In this document: piece after piece, positions 53,049 to 61,150 of the stretch | How the letters are laid out: each line of letters starts with the position of its first letter | How positions within the stretch are numbered: position 1 is the stretch's first letter | Source of the DNA: Adhaeribacter soli | Lineage (GTDB): Bacteria; Bacteroidota; Bacteroidia; Cytophagales; Hymenobacteraceae | Direction: 5' to 3' | Assembly (NCBI RefSeq): GCF_008727925.1 | Contig: NZ_VTWT01000004.1 | Span: 186,001 to 250,000, forward strand | DNA: 64,000 bases | Notes under the pieces: model-generated | Told to the model about the DNA's origin: nothing | Databases searched by the model: none | Seen by the model: only the letters and a program-made list of their open reading frames with translations | Program-made: the position numbers and the translations under genes

Positions 53049-54263
53049 TTAAAAGGTTAGCTTTTCAATTTCTGCGGCCTCTCCCTGTCGGGTGTTGAGG
53101 TACTTCATAAACTCATTTAAGGACTTGTGGCCTGTCCATTTCATTATCAAGGCTGGATTAACATTCTTTTCAAAGAGGACCGTTACAAAGTTCCTTCGGG
53201 CCGTGTGGGTGGTAATGAGCTTGTAACGTTCTATCTCGTTTTTAATGGTTTCGTTTCCGTTGTAATGAATAATGGTTTCAACGTTTCGCAATTCTGGAAC
53301 AAACGAACATACCTCTTTGATGTACTGGTTGTATTTTACGTTACTTATTTTTCGCAATTGGTAATCGTATTTTTCAAGTAATTCTTTTACAATGCTGTTT
53401 AGGGGTAGGGTATGGGTTGCGGTTTTGGTCTTCTCAATGTTGGTTGTAATCATTCCGTTTTTGATGTTGGCTTTTGATAACCTTATTACATCGCTAAAAC
53501 GAAGACCTGTAAAGCTCTGGATTAAAAACAGGTCGCGAACGTAATCTAAACGTTTGCTAAAATGGAAGTCAATACCCTTTACCTTTTGTAACTCTTCCAG
53601 AGATAAGGTAATTACTTGCTCTTTATTGCCTTTTGCAGCCTTAAATTTATAGTCTTTGAACTTTGTGTTGTTGTGGACCTCTGCCTTGAGGTAGTAGTTT
53701 AGAAATTCTTTAAAAATGCGTATGCGTTTCCATACGGTGGTATTGTGGTATTTCTTACTTATCAGGAAGTTTTTGTACTTATCCAGAAAAACGTTATTGA
53801 TTCCCTCAAAGGTGATATAAAGGGTCTTGTTCTGTTCCTGAAACTCTGTTAAATTGATTTTAAGGGCCTTAAACCCCTTTAGAGTGTTAGGTGTAACAGA
53901 CTGTCGTTTTAGCTCAATAAACTCATCTAAATAGCCGAAAAACGTGTTTTTAAGCCCTTTAACGTTGTTGAGGTCGTTGTATTCAGCTTGCACGTAATCC
54001 ACGGTGGGAGCTATACCACGTTCGGAATAATGCTCTTTAATGATGCGGTCAACCTTATTCTTTATTTCCCAAATGTTGGTATTATCTGTTTTGTGGTCTT
54101 CCGTTCCGTTTAGTTTTACTTGTTCTTTTTCCTCATTCCATCCAGTTTTTGCAACCTTAACCCCTGTTGGAAACCGTTTGATCTTACCGTTATTGATGTA
54201 CTGGACGTAAACCGAATAAAGGCCGTTTTTGTCTTTGTTGTGTAAAATGACTTTTGATAGCAT
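53049..54263 (-). CDS. int: Tyrosine recombinase / integrase of the element
   Basis: 404 residues. N-terminal arm-binding and SAM-like core-binding domains (about 1-210), then the catalytic domain with Arg255 (TGLRFSDVIRLS), Lys ~280 (KTKTATH), His353 and Arg356 (HTARRNF), His379 (GHK) and nucleophile Tyr388 (MKYLN). This is the Bacteroidota phage_int_SAM type of integrase. It should catalyse recombination between the tRNA end and the circular element. The 21-base arm repeat lies between its start and attR. Confidence 0.95.
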   Translation of the reverse strand: MLSKVILHNKDKNGLYSVYVQYINNGKIKRFPTGVKVAKTGWNEEKEQVKLNGTEDHKTDNTNIWEIKNKVDRIIKEHYSERGIAPTVDYVQAEYNDLNNVKGLKNTFFGYLDEFIELKRQSVTPNTLKGFKALKINLTEFQEQNKTLYITFEGINNVFLDKYKNFLISKKYHNTTVWKRIRIFKEFLNYYLKAEVHNNTKFKDYKFKAAKGNKEQVITLSLEELQKVKGIDFHFSKRLDYVRDLFLIQSFTGLRFSDVIRLSKANIKNGMITTNIEKTKTATHTLPLNSIVKELLEKYDYQLRKISNVKYNQYIKEVCSFVPELRNVETIIHYNGNETIKNEIERYKLITTHTARRNFVTVLFEKNVNPALIMKWTGHKSLNEFMKYLNTRQGEAAEIEKLTF

Positions 54264-54279
54264 GGCTTTGAGGTTAAGG

Positions 54280-54300
54280 TTTAGTAAGTATTTAGTAAGT
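54280..54300 (+). repeat. Right arm-type repeat of the element
   Basis: TTTAGTAAGT-A-TTTAGTAAGT, identical to 47656-47676 and in the same orientation; 95 bases inside attR. Confidence 0.85.
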
Positions 54301-54364
54301 GAAGTAACGGAAATTAACCAGAAACGACAAAAACTAAATTCAAAAACCCCGTTTAAAAGCTAAT

Positions 54365-55990
54365 TTAAGGCATTTTTGAGAGGTAAGAATAAAAAGGTTC
54401 GATTCCAAGTGGGCCCACCAAATTTGAAAAACCAGTCTTCGGGCTGGTTTTTTCTTTTTTAGCCAGTTTGTAATGTTCATTGAATGAAGCACTTAGCTTA
54501 AAAATTGCGTTCACTCTTGGGGTTCGATAACCCTGTATTTTCCGATCATAATACACCCCTTCAGGAAAGATAAGGGACTGTAATCTTTGCTTTTCATTGA
54601 AATTTGCTATGCTCCATGATTCACAGAGAGTTACGCTAAGTTTTAAGCCCATTTCTATGAACTTTTGATGGTTCGATAAGGGTCCAGTCAAACTTGCCAG
54701 GTGAGCTTCCGTTTCTCTTCGTTCTTGCTTTAATTTTTGACTAAACTTTTCATAAAGTTCTTTTGGAACTTCCCCAAAAACAAAGCGCTCTTCTAGAGCT
54801 TCTAATTTCTTATCGCGCTCTGTTGCCTGCTGCTGGATTAGTTTTGCTTGCTGCTTACTGTTTTCATGTCTTTCAGTAAATACGCCTGATAGTGCTTCCT
54901 TTAAAACCGGAATGAGCTCTTTATTTACCTGGTATTGCTTTAATAAATCTAGGTAGGTTTCATGTATGATTTTGGCGCTCTTATTGCATTTGCAACCAAC
55001 CTTGTTGCATTTGTAATAATGAAGGCCCTTTTTCTTTACTTCATACCCGGTGAAAGGAGCGCCGCTATTAGCGCAACGGATATGCTGCTTTAGTGGCAAG
55101 TTTTCATCCTCTAACTGAACTTGATAACCTTGTGGATTTGCTGATTGAATGTCATTTACCTGGAAGAAAATTTCTTCAGAAATTAGAGGTTCATGCTTGC
55201 CGCGTATTAACTCTTCACCCAAAAGCTTGTTGGTAATAATGCCGCAATAAAATGGATTTCTAAAGATATGAGTAAGCATCTGGTTGCTTAGCCTCAATCC
55301 CATACTATTCAACTTTGCTATTATGGCAGTGTTGCTTAATCCTTCTTTGCATTTCATTAGGAAAGCTTGTCTTAACAACTTTCCATTCTTATCTATAGCA
55401 AGGCATCGTTGCCCATTTACGAAAGCTCTTTCATAGCCAATAGGTGGTTTGCTTACCCACTGGCCCCGGCGCAAAGCCTCCAGCATGCCAGTAACCGATT
55501 TCTCGCGTCTCTGATCGTTATCATATTTGCTGAATAAATACTGCATGTTTCGGTTGAACTTACCAGCAGAAGTAGATGTGTCTGTTGGTTGTATGCAGGA
55601 GGAAACAGAAATGCCTATTTGTTCTAACTGATCGTTTAGGTAAATGGCATTACCACCAGTGCGAGAGAATCTGTCATAGCTGTAAACGATTATGGTACTC
55701 ACTTTAGCTTTTTGCCGCTTTACGAACTCAAGCATTTTCTTAAATTCCTTCCGCTCGTCACCTTTTGCACTTTCGTAAGTACCACCAAAATATTCCAGCA
55801 CTTCAAAGCCATGCCGCTCTGCAAATTGCTCACAGTACTTCAACTGCGACTCTAAGCTATTTCCGGTATCGGCTTGTTCTTTTGATGAAACCCTGGTATA
55901 AATTACGGCATACTTGCCTTGCTTAGTTTGTTTGTTCTTATGTACTTTGACAAACTTAGAAAACTGTTCGAGATTATATCTGGTCATCAT
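54365..55990 (-). CDS. Large serine recombinase, C-terminus rewritten by the neighbouring insertion
   Basis: 541 residues. Catalytic resolvase domain with Ser35 (IYTRVSSKEQAD), Arg in YSYDRFSRTGGN, then a recombinase domain (GYERAFVNGQRC, SNQMLTHIFRNPFYCGII), a zinc-ribbon region (HIRCANSGAP ... KCNKVGCKCN), a coiled-coil (about 400-440) and a C-terminal arm. The last codons read across attR into the tyrosine element: GPLGIEP followed by FYSYLSKMP. Before that insertion the same frame would have ended PSTY and stop inside the tRNA antisense. It overlaps the upstream small gene by 17 bases. Likely mobilises the right-hand module. Confidence 0.93.
   Translation of the reverse strand: MMTRYNLEQFSKFVKVHKNKQTKQGKYAVIYTRVSSKEQADTGNSLESQLKYCEQFAERHGFEVLEYFGGTYESAKGDERKEFKKMLEFVKRQKAKVSTIIVYSYDRFSRTGGNAIYLNDQLEQIGISVSSCIQPTDTSTSAGKFNRNMQYLFSKYDNDQRREKSVTGMLEALRRGQWVSKPPIGYERAFVNGQRCLAIDKNGKLLRQAFLMKCKEGLSNTAIIAKLNSMGLRLSNQMLTHIFRNPFYCGIITNKLLGEELIRGKHEPLISEEIFFQVNDIQSANPQGYQVQLEDENLPLKQHIRCANSGAPFTGYEVKKKGLHYYKCNKVGCKCNKSAKIIHETYLDLLKQYQVNKELIPVLKEALSGVFTERHENSKQQAKLIQQQATERDKKLEALEERFVFGEVPKELYEKFSQKLKQERRETEAHLASLTGPLSNHQKFIEMGLKLSVTLCESWSIANFNEKQRLQSLIFPEGVYYDRKIQGYRTPRVNAIFKLSASFNEHYKLAKKEKTSPKTGFSNLVGPLGIEPFYSYLSKMP
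54396..54418 (+). repeat. attR, 23-bp direct repeat (displaced tRNA end)
   Basis: Identical to 47579-47601. Followed by CAAATTTG and a T-rich hairpin terminator that probably belonged to the tRNA before integration. Confidence 0.92.
54428..54453 (+). terminator. Displaced tRNA terminator
   Basis: AAACCAG-TCTTCGGG-CTGGTTT followed by a T-rich tail, just right of attR. Confidence 0.7.
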
Positions 55991-56186
55991 TTTGCTGCTG
56001 ATTTTTGTAAATAGAAAAGTAAGCGTTGCTGAGTACTAGAAGAGACTCTGCAATGGAGCAGAGCTCTTCCTTCGGTAAATGTTGGTAACTAGGTAAGGTT
56101 GAGAGTTTTAGTATTAGCTTTTCAATTAAGGAAAATGATTGTTCTTCTTGTTGTTTTTGATTTCTAGTTTTAAATAAAGTTGACAC
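55974..56186 (-). CDS. Small hypothetical protein upstream of the serine recombinase
   Basis: 70 residues, soluble, Gln/Lys/Glu rich N-terminus and a helical core (SLIEKLILKLSTL, EELCSIAESLLVLSNAYFSI). GTG start. Overlaps the recombinase start by 17 bases, which favours a real, coupled gene. It may be a recombinase accessory; function not recognised. Confidence 0.6.
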   Translation of the reverse strand: MSTLFKTRNQKQQEEQSFSLIEKLILKLSTLPSYQHLPKEELCSIAESLLVLSNAYFSIYKNQQQNDDQI

Positions 56187-56342
56187 TTTGGTTGAACACT
56201 CGGGCTGCAGCTGAGGCTTTCAGGAGTGCAGCAGGGTTCATAGTTTGGTGCTGAAGCTTTCAGGACCATTCTTCAGGCAAGGCGCAGGCCTAACTTGGTA
56301 CTATTAATACTTGAAAAGCTGTAAGTAGCTTTTTGATTTATT

Positions 56343-57290
56343 TTATAATTCTCTATGAGTTTGACGTTCAAAGTAGAACCTGTTCCCATTTCTCCTTTTG
56401 AGCTCAAAGCCATGATACTTTTTATTCAGTAAAATATCTAATATTTTCTGCTCATCATCTGCAGGCATTTCCCCATCCTTAGTGGTGATTAAGTGCTTGG
56501 TTTCTTTCTTTGTTTTCGGATCCTTAGTATAGGTGATTAACACTTCTTTTAATGTTTTGTCCCGTAAAGCACTTAGTACTTGCCTTTCTTCTTCAGTAAG
56601 GAGCTGCAAAGGAGAAATAAAGGATTCTTTATCCGGATCAATAAGAAATTCCATCAGGTGCTCCGTTATGGAAAGATAAAGGTGGGTACGCTTTAAGAGC
56701 TGCCCTGCATTTGGATCAATCTGGAGAATTTCATCCAGCCACTCTACAACGGTACCATCTGGAAAGATAAGAACTGCAACGTGCTGGTGTAGAACCAAGG
56801 CATTAAGCAAGATGCTACGGATTTTGGTTAGACTTTTAATTGCTCTTTGTCCTTCCTCAGTTTCTTTTAGCGATTGGATGAACTCTTCGTTTTCAAAGGA
56901 GTTAAGTAACTCTGCTTTTTCTTCTGGCCTAAGTGGCATTTTTCGGGTCTTCTTTAAGAGTTCTTCCTTGTAGGTATTAAAGAGTTCTTCTACTCCAAGC
57001 GGAACAATAAGCTGTTGCTTTACTTTCTGAATCAGATCTGTAGAGCATCCTAGTTGCCGCAACTGCTGAATCATCTTTAACCAGATATATTGTTCCAAAT
57101 TTAGTTTCGTCCAGGTGCGCTTTTCACTGGCATCGTCAAACCATAGACCTGCCTTGCGCCAATCATTAAAATTCTTAGAAGCTACATTAGCATCTTTGAG
57201 GAAAAGTAACGGCTTTTCTATGCGGTCATATAGTTCATTATAAGATGCATGGTCAGAGAGTTCTAAACTTAGGGAAAAAGGGGCATCCAT
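56343..57290 (-). CDS. MerR-like DNA-binding protein, unknown regulator of the island
   Basis: 315 residues. At about 40-95 the stretch NFNDWRKAGLWFDDA and LNLEQYIWLKMIQQLRQLG matches the winged helix of MerR regulators (helix-turn-helix, then a wing with W and LN.E.yIWLK). The remainder (100-315) is charged and helical with no known ligand domain; HLITTKDGEMPADDEQKILDILLN is near the end. ATG 57290 starts it. Probably controls recombination or nearby genes; no close characterised relative recalled. Confidence 0.7.
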   Translation of the reverse strand: MDAPFSLSLELSDHASYNELYDRIEKPLLFLKDANVASKNFNDWRKAGLWFDDASEKRTWTKLNLEQYIWLKMIQQLRQLGCSTDLIQKVKQQLIVPLGVEELFNTYKEELLKKTRKMPLRPEEKAELLNSFENEEFIQSLKETEEGQRAIKSLTKIRSILLNALVLHQHVAVLIFPDGTVVEWLDEILQIDPNAGQLLKRTHLYLSITEHLMEFLIDPDKESFISPLQLLTEEERQVLSALRDKTLKEVLITYTKDPKTKKETKHLITTKDGEMPADDEQKILDILLNKKYHGFELKRRNGNRFYFERQTHREL

Positions 57291-57600
57291 TTATTTTTTT
57301 ATTTATTTACACAAATGTAAAAATAATATTTAAAATAAAAACATTAAGGTAGTGTTTGGTTTAAATTGCGATTGAACCGTTGAAGCTAATCCAAGCTGAA
57401 TTTTGAACGAAAATTGCTGAGTAAAGGTAAAAGAATGGAATAAAGGCTGTTTTATATTTTAAAATCTTTGAATATTTTAATAAGCTGTAGTTTAAAGCTC
57501 CTGTGCTTTGGCTTAGAGTTGTAAGATTGATGAAAGAGATCGCTATTATATAGGCATTTTTCAAGGTTCGAAATCTTAAACGCCTCTACTTGGTTATACA

Positions 57601-57925
57601 TCTCGATTTTTCCAGCTCTTGGGGAACTTGGTGCTAAATTTAGCATAGAGTTTCTTGTCGATTTCTCCAGGTACAAACCTTTTTTCAATCTGATCCAGCT
57701 TCTACTTTAACTCCTAGGGATTCTTCTGCAGGTCTTTTTCTTCTTCCTCCTTCTGGTGGTGTGTTACTTAAAGGTATACGCCAACTGCTGCTTTAAAGGG
57801 CTGGCTAGGAGAGGATCTATCAGGTAAGAAGGGAGTATTTGCTGGAACTACTCATGCATCTCCTTTGCGATCTTTTTACTGTTGCAGCCGGTCATTGGAT
57901 ACTTGTAATAGTAGTTAGTTTATTG
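57601..57925 (-). pseudogene. Decayed serine recombinase fragment
   Basis: Reading the minus strand gives NYYYKYPMTGCNSKKIAKEM (zinc-ribbon part), then stops at several places and a frame change, then LDQIEKRFVPGEIDKKLYAK FSTKF. The intact recombinase has YYKCNKVGCKCN and LEERFVFGEVPKELYEKFSQKL at the corresponding places. At least two in-frame stops and a frameshift make it non-functional. A remnant of an earlier recombinase copy in the same island. The stretch 57291-57600 has no convincing gene. Confidence 0.7.
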
Positions 57926-57962
57926 AAAGGTGGAAGGTTTTAAGATTGGTTTGTTGCTGCAG

Positions 57963-58526
57963 TTAGTCAAGTAAGCCTAGAGCGATATCTAGTTGTTTAA
58001 GCGCCAGATTTAAGGTAAGTTCCGGGTAATCTTCCTGGTACTCCTGAAAGGGGGCAAGTAAAGGGAAGTTGGAATGAAGGTTTTCATCGTTGAAAAGATG
58101 CTTGATGCCTTTAATCTTGCACAAAGCTTCAAAAGCGTCTTTTGGCTGAGTATCTTCTCCCAATAAATTGGTTTTACCGGCATTTAACTGATCCTTGAAG
58201 TGGTTATGGAGATCAATTAGAAAGTTCTCGTTATTGCGCTTCATGCGCTCGATCTGTTTTTGCTGCTGCTCCACTAGATTTTCTAAAGCACCTTTTTGTT
58301 TTTCTTTTAGTAGCTTATCATGAGCTGTTTCAAACGAGGCAATTTCTTCGATGCTCATTTTAAAGTATGCAGCTAGTTTCTCAAGCTTATCATCGGTAAG
58401 GGTGATACCACCATTTTCAATCCGGCTAAGGTTGGCTTTTTTGATGCCAAGTACAGATGCTATTTCTTCCTGCTTCAAGCCACGCGCCCTGCGAATAGCT
58501 TTGATTTGTTGATATAGTTCTCTCAC
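57963..58526 (-). CDS. Xre-family transcriptional regulator
   Basis: 187 residues. The N-terminal helix-turn-helix is LKQEEIASVLGIKKANLSRIE (about 18-38), followed by a coiled-coil linker (about 65-105; NLVEQQQKQIERMKRN) and a helical C-terminal domain. GTG start at 58526, close to a promoter-like pair. A repressor of the island's genes is likely; target operators not identified. Confidence 0.92.
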   Translation of the reverse strand: MRELYQQIKAIRRARGLKQEEIASVLGIKKANLSRIENGGITLTDDKLEKLAAYFKMSIEEIASFETAHDKLLKEKQKGALENLVEQQQKQIERMKRNNENFLIDLHNHFKDQLNAGKTNLLGEDTQPKDAFEALCKIKGIKHLFNDENLHSNFPLLAPFQEYQEDYPELTLNLALKQLDIALGLLD

Positions 58527-60103
58527 GGCTCAAACGTATGTAAAATAAATTATTTGTCAATGGGAGACTTAAAAATAATTTGTTTACTAAAGTTTATTAT
58601 TGTGGCTTGAGCTAACCTTTTTGAGAGTTTATGATGTAATTTTAAGGTAATTAACTGTTGAAATTTGATGAGATAAATTATGATGTAAAGAGCTGAAATA
58701 TAGCCTGGTGCTAAGTAATTATAGGTTGTTTTATCGAGACGGCTGGAGGCGAAGTACAGATCGGTAAATAATCAGCAAAAATGAGTAAGAATACCCCTGT
58801 ACAAAGGTGAAAATGCCGTTAAGTTTACTTTAAATTGCCTCTTATGGCAAGTTCGTTAAGCTTATTTTTGATTGCTTCATTAATCACCAACTTCTTTTAA
58901 GAATGTTATAAAAAATCTAGTGCCGAAGCGTAAGATTTAGCTAAAGCTGCATCAATTTTTAGAGCAATTTAATAATGGAGTTTATTCCAGTTTATCGCTC
59001 ATCCTAGTAATAAATATGTGGCGCTTCCACTACTAGAAGTTACAAGTAGTATTAGCGACGAAACAGAGTTGAAATCCGATAGAGGGTTGAATGTGTGAAG
59101 AAGTAGGGCAAAAAGCATGAAAAATTTACCTCAAAATGGTTAGGAAATGATCTCAAGATTTTAGTTGAAATTTCAAGAGGTTTTCACATGGTCTTTTTCC
59201 AAACTTTTAGGATAGAAAAGAAGCTTAAAAATTGTTAGAAAATGAAGTGGGAAAAATGAGGTTAGAGTGTTGGTAACCAGTGTGTAATGATAGGCCTTTG
59301 TTGGTTGAAATTATACAAAATTACCGCTGTAAAAATGGTATGGTTTATCATCTAGAAAATGTCCGCTTTTTAGCTCGGAAAACTAGGCCAAATCCTGAAC
59401 AATTTTGGAAGGTTTTTCATGCCGGAAAGAGGAGGTCCATTTTCAATCAATTTAGAGCCATTTTTAAGGTATTTTAAAGCCCTGAGCAGGGGAGTAGCCA
59501 AGCTTTTCGAGCCTCAGATTTTTAAGTGGAATTATATTCTTAGACTGTCTCCAGTTCTATCCAAAATCTATCAAAATCAGCAGTTTTTTACCAGTTGAAA
59601 ACGTAGGACAATTTTCTTTAATGACAGGCTTTTGCTTTGACAAAGTATTTTCGACACTTACCTGCCGAACTGCTAAGATTCCCGAAGGAAGTAATAATAG
59701 ATAGAAGACCCATAGACCAACCTAGATACGTTCCTTTTAAGCAGTAAAAACGCTAGCCTGAATAACTATAAATGTAAGGCAACAATACCCGGATATGCAT
59801 ACTACATATTTCAAAAAGAACACCACTGTTAACTAGCTTTATACCATCCTTCAAAGCATCTTCGATATTGTAGATGCTCTAGGAAGTGTTGATGAACCAA
59901 GTGGCTAGGTTACCTATTTTCTGTATAAATACTAATAGTCTTTCTGCAGCTTGTAAAGGGCCTATTCTGATTTGCTAAATACAACTATAAAATATCTGGC
60001 ATTCTTTTTTCGTATTCCCATCAGATTACTTCAAAACCATATGGGAAATGGCCCTAAAGTTAGGAGATGGGTTTTTATTTATTTAATAAAAATTAACCGA
60101 ATT
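58527..60103. other. Gene-poor decayed stretch of the island
   Basis: About 1.6 kb, AT-rich, with only short open frames that lack codon character. A minus-strand fragment at about 58827-58905 (KKLVINEAIKNKLNELAIRG) stops early and looks like a gene remnant. No hairpin array or CRISPR. Confidence 0.5.
58531..58560 (-). promoter_or_regulatory. Bacteroidota-type promoter before the Xre gene
   Basis: Minus strand TTG at 58560-58558, 19 bases, TACGTTTG at 58538-58531, a full match to the consensus -7. The predicted transcription start falls almost at the GTG start codon, suggesting a leaderless message or a start further in. Confidence 0.5.
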
Positions 60104-61150
60104 TTAAATAATGATCTTCAATAAGTCAGTTTCTATCTGTTTCCAATTTTGGTTGAGATTTATGGTGCAGATTCTGATTAAAGGTCTATTTCCTGAGTTA
60201 TATTGATAGGAGAGAGAAAGACTATTAGATACTTCAGGGTAAATCAAAATTCCCTCAACCTGCTGATTGCCGGCTGAGGTTAAATTCTGAGTATAAGAGA
60301 AAACCTGGTACAGATTTGAGGAAATAATCTTATCCCTATCATACTGACTTTTCAGTGCTTCAGGATAATACTTAGCATCCATAATCACATACCGATCCTT
60401 TGAAATCAAACTGATGTCTGTTTTCATGGCTGGTATATATTCCTTGTCAGAGTGATTGGCAAGGGGGTGAAGCTGCCATGAAAGTTGTTCTGCTTTAATC
60501 AGCCAATCTTCAGGATTTAAATGTTTCCGGTAAAAGTTAAGCAAGAACCGCTCGAACAGTTTAGCCATCCTTTTTTTATCACGGATAAAATTCTTAAATG
60601 GCTCTTCACCTCTCTTTTCCGTACTTAATAACTCCTGCCATATCAGTTTGCAAATCGAAAGTAAAAGTTTGTAATTCGAATTGTTTCGATGAAGCTTTAC
60701 TTTCTTTAAATGGCTCTTCTTTACATTAAGGTTATTAATTTCAGTTGGAAACCGTTGCAGGACCAAGTGGATATCCTGCCGGATCTTCTGATTTAAGGTT
60801 TCTTCCCGGGATAGTGTTTTAAGTGTTGCTTTCAGCAACTGATTGTGCAATACGTCGAAACTTAGCTCATCATAAGTACAATATGCTGCCGCTTTTACAA
60901 TGGTGTTCTCCTTGATTGATGGCTGAAAAAGAATCTTACCTCGGAGTCGGTTTGTGAGCAACTCTTCCTCCTGATAGTTTCTATCCAAGCCCCTCTTTAA
61001 TAAATGGGTTGTTCCGTTTACTAACACTTTTGCAAACAAGTCGAAAAGGTTGGTAAATTGAGTTGTATCCAGGTTTAATGCCTCAGCTTCATCCAAACGG
61101 TCCCAAGCGTAGGCTAGGAGGTAGTATATATTCTGGATTGGAATAGCCAT
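60104..61150 (-). CDS. mcrC: McrC-type restriction endonuclease subunit
   Basis: 348 residues. N-terminal IPIQNIYYLLAYAWDRL and LRGKILFQPS are typical of McrC, the nuclease partner of McrB. The PD-(D/E)XK core appears as TDISLISKDRYVIMDAKYY with Asp245, Asp258 and Lys260. With McrB it cleaves DNA with modified cytosines or other modified bases. Its start overlaps the mcrB stop by one base (TAATG), so the two are coupled. The N-terminal half (1-200) is the family's McrB-binding domain. Confidence 0.93.
   Translation of the reverse strand: MAIPIQNIYYLLAYAWDRLDEAEALNLDTTQFTNLFDLFAKVLVNGTTHLLKRGLDRNYQEEELLTNRLRGKILFQPSIKENTIVKAAAYCTYDELSFDVLHNQLLKATLKTLSREETLNQKIRQDIHLVLQRFPTEINNLNVKKSHLKKVKLHRNNSNYKLLLSICKLIWQELLSTEKRGEEPFKNFIRDKKRMAKLFERFLLNFYRKHLNPEDWLIKAEQLSWQLHPLANHSDKEYIPAMKTDISLISKDRYVIMDAKYYPEALKSQYDRDKIISSNLYQVFSYTQNLTSAGNQQVEGILIYPEVSNSLSLSYQYNSGNRPLIRICTINLNQNWKQIETDLLKIII

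Larger units (their letters stand above)
47579..54418. mobile_element. Integrative element of about 6.8 kb inserted in the tRNA 3' end
   Basis: Bounded by a perfect 23-base direct repeat of the tRNA 3' end (47579-47601 and 54396-54418). It contains an integrase next to the right end, an excisionase-like gene at the left end, a resolvase, a Rep-like initiator with a ribbon-helix-helix gene, and four small unknown genes. Identical 21-base arm-type repeats sit near both ends. It is AT-richer than the chromosome to its left. No relaxase, coupling protein or capsid gene was recognised, so it is probably a small mobilisable or plasmid-like integrative element rather than a phage or a self-transferring ICE. 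Confidence 0.9.

Noticed and set aside
51410-54263. Filamentous phage interpretation of the Rep-bearing element
   Set aside because: No Zot-like ATPase, coat or pilus-adsorption genes; only the Rep-like protein recalls such phages.
47972-54263. Self-transmissible ICE
   Set aside because: No relaxase, VirD4 or type IV secretion genes within the att-bounded segment.
57361-57688. Two short minus-strand frames
   Set aside because: One lies partly in the recombinase remnant; composition is random-like and there is no start signal.
59280-59477. 65-codon plus-strand frame in the gene-poor stretch
   Set aside because: No ribosome site, no conserved pattern, isolated in decayed DNA.
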